Below, one piece after another: positions 4,773-5,960 of a stretch of 5,960 bases of DNA (positions are counted from its first letter, which is position 1; each line of letters starts with the position of its first letter). The notes under the pieces are model-generated. The model was given only the letters and a program-made list of their open reading frames with translations, did no database searches and was not told the DNA's origin. Source of the DNA: Victivallales bacterium (lineage in GTDB: Bacteria > Verrucomicrobiota > Lentisphaeria > Oligosphaerales > Oligosphaeraceae); assembly GCA_017964325.1 (NCBI GenBank), contig JAGCSE010000231.1, positions 1 through 5,960 of the forward strand, read 5' to 3'. Both the position numbers and the translations under genes were made by a program.

Positions 4773-5960
4773 TCAGCCGCAATGGAAATACGTTTTGACA
4801 AGCTTGGCCATGGCTTCGAGATCGCCGTTGATGTCGGCGCGGAGGGTGGCGTCATTGAAGGATTTGAGTTGTGCGATGATGCCGTCGATCATGGCGGGGC
4901 TGAAGACGCCGGCTTGTTCGTAGATGGCGCGTTGCGCCTGCAGACAATCGGCGGAGGCGGCACAGCTGTCGGGCAGCGTGTCAAGGCTGTTGAGCAGGGC
5001 TTCGTTTTCCTTGTTGTGGATGTTGACGTTGACGTATGTCTTGTCGGCGATTTCGAGTCCATCAGGGAGTCCGAGGCCGTAGCGTCCCGCGACAGCGAGA
5101 CCTGCCATGAGGAGATAGACGTTGGCGGAGGCGTCGGGCGAACGCATTTCGACGGTCTGCTTCTGGCGTGTGTCGTATGCGCTGTCCGTTTCAAGCGGAT
5201 TCGTCTGCTTGCAGAGGTCGCTCTTGCTGGTCCAGCCAAGAGGGACGCGGACGAGGCAGGAGCGGTTGCGGTCGCCCCAGCAGACGTTCGTGGGGGCCTC
5301 CTGGTGCGGCACGAGCCGCAGGTAGGAGGTGGGGTTCATGTTGCCGAAGGCGGTGATGGAGGGGGCGAGGCGCATCATGCCGGCGATGGCGCGCTTGGCG
5401 GTGTCGGAGATGACGCCGTTCTTGAGCATCTGGTTCAAGCCGTCCTTCATTATGCGCATGTGGATGTGGAGGCCAGATCCGGCCTTGCCCACGGTGATCT
5501 TGGGGGCGAAGGTCACGTCGGATCCGAACTGCGCGCCGAGGTTGCGGATCATCCACTTGGCGACGGTGAGCTGGTTGGCCGCGTCCTCGGCCGGGCAGGG
5601 GAGGAACTCGATCTCGTTCTGCTCGTACAGCTTGCCGTCCTGGGCGAAGTTGCCCACCTCGGAGTGCCCGTATTTGATCTGTCCGCCGGCCTGCGCTATG
5701 TAGAGCATGCACTTCTGGCGGAACTCGTTGAACTTAGCGAACGGGGCGGACTCGTGGTAGCCGCGCTGGTCCACGGCGGGGAAGGAGGGCGAGTCGGGCG
5801 CGATGACGTAGTATTCGAGCTCGCCCATGGCCTGGAACTCCATGCCGGTCTCCGTCTTGAAGGCGGTGCACGCCTTCTGGAGCGTGTATTCGGGGGAGGA
5901 CTCGAGAGGGTCGCCGTCCTTGTTGAAGAAGGAGCAGAGCAGGCAGAGCGTGGGGAGCGA
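4773..5960 (-). CDS. Glutamine synthetase family protein, C-terminal 395 residues (5' end outside window)
   Basis: Glutamine synthetases make glutamine from glutamate, ammonia and ATP in the cytoplasm and are the main entry of nitrogen into metabolism. The frame stays open to the window edge, so the Met at 5841-5843 is internal; residues here are numbered from it. The catalytic domain is well preserved: E8-L-E10, E62-V-G, QNE77, the GSGLH126-I-H128 metal/ATP site, SYLR176, the catalytic-loop E182-A-P, RNRS (192-195) with R199, and VE232-M-R234-S-P-D. Upstream, PLESSPEYTLQKA fits the start of the domain. Type I enzymes have about 450-470 residues, so roughly 60-100 are missing if it is that type. 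The region after residue 268 is divergent and lacks the NLYDLP sequence around the adenylylated tyrosine of enterobacterial GlnA. It could be a GlnA-like enzyme of a divergent subclass or a glutamine synthetase-like ligase. The conserved ammonia- and glutamate-site residues favour a true synthetase. Confidence 0.9.
   Translation of the reverse strand, partial: SLPTLCLLCSFFNKDGDPLESSPEYTLQKACTAFKTETGMEFQAMGELEYYVIAPDSPSFPAVDQRGYHESAPFAKFNEFRQKCMLYIAQAGGQIKYGHSEVGNFAQDGKLYEQNEIEFLPCPAEDAANQLTVAKWMIRNLGAQFGSDVTFAPKITVGKAGSGLHIHMRIMKDGLNQMLKNGVISDTAKRAIAGMMRLAPSITAFGNMNPTSYLRLVPHQEAPTNVCWGDRNRSCLVRVPLGWTSKSDLCKQTNPLETDSAYDTRQKQTVEMRSPDASANVYLLMAGLAVAGRYGLGLPDGLEIADKTYVNVNIHNKENEALLNSLDTLPDSCAASADCLQAQRAIYEQAGVFSPAMIDGIIAQLKSFNDATLRADINGDLEAMAKLVKTYFHCG

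Noticed and set aside
5191..5712. 173-codon minus-strand frame within the glutamine synthetase gene
   Set aside because: It is an Arg/His/Pro-rich out-of-frame reading of a GC-rich gene with clear catalytic motifs in the other frame.

Overview
The window looks like a bacterial chromosome segment with two parts of different character. The left part (about 1-2190) is AT-rich and carries three genes with no recognisable enzyme function. The right part (about 3600-5960) is GC-richer with strongly G/C-ending codons, and carries a Tat-exported metallophosphoesterase and a glutamine synthetase. Between them lie a decayed insertion sequence (2191-3033), a gene-poor AT-rich stretch, and a tRNA-Val gene. 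I suspect a Lentisphaerota/Victivallales-type (PVC group) gut bacterium, from the style of the W-x2-LL-x3-PE repeat protein and the IS. This is a recollection-based inference, not something the sequence proves.

Layout. At 76-876 (-) is a 266-residue protein that weakly resembles the helical region preceding AAA+ ATPase domains but has no ATPase domain itself. A 310-bp divergent intergenic region with several inverted repeats separates it from two tandem plus-strand genes. These are a 196-residue repeat-containing protein (1187-1777) and a 112-residue Cys-rich protein (1805-2143). The IS remnant keeps both terminal inverted repeats, but its minus-strand transposase lacks the N-terminal part and has two one-base frameshifts. 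From 3034 to 3480 I see no convincing gene, but there are short direct and inverted repeats, including a cluster of TTACGTT motifs. A tRNA-Val(CAC) with encoded CCA and its own terminator follows on the minus strand (3520-3596).

The metallophosphoesterase (3747-4688, +) has an extended -10 promoter, a good ribosome binding site and a twin-arginine signal. It converges on the glutamine synthetase gene (4773-5960, -, running off the window). A 21-bp-stem hairpin between them, flanked by A- and T-rich ends, looks like a shared bidirectional terminator.

Nothing here proves a new multi-gene system. The best leads are the two adjacent unknown plus-strand genes with the divergent partner, the hairpin enclosing an ATG in the IS remnant, and the TTACGTT cluster.
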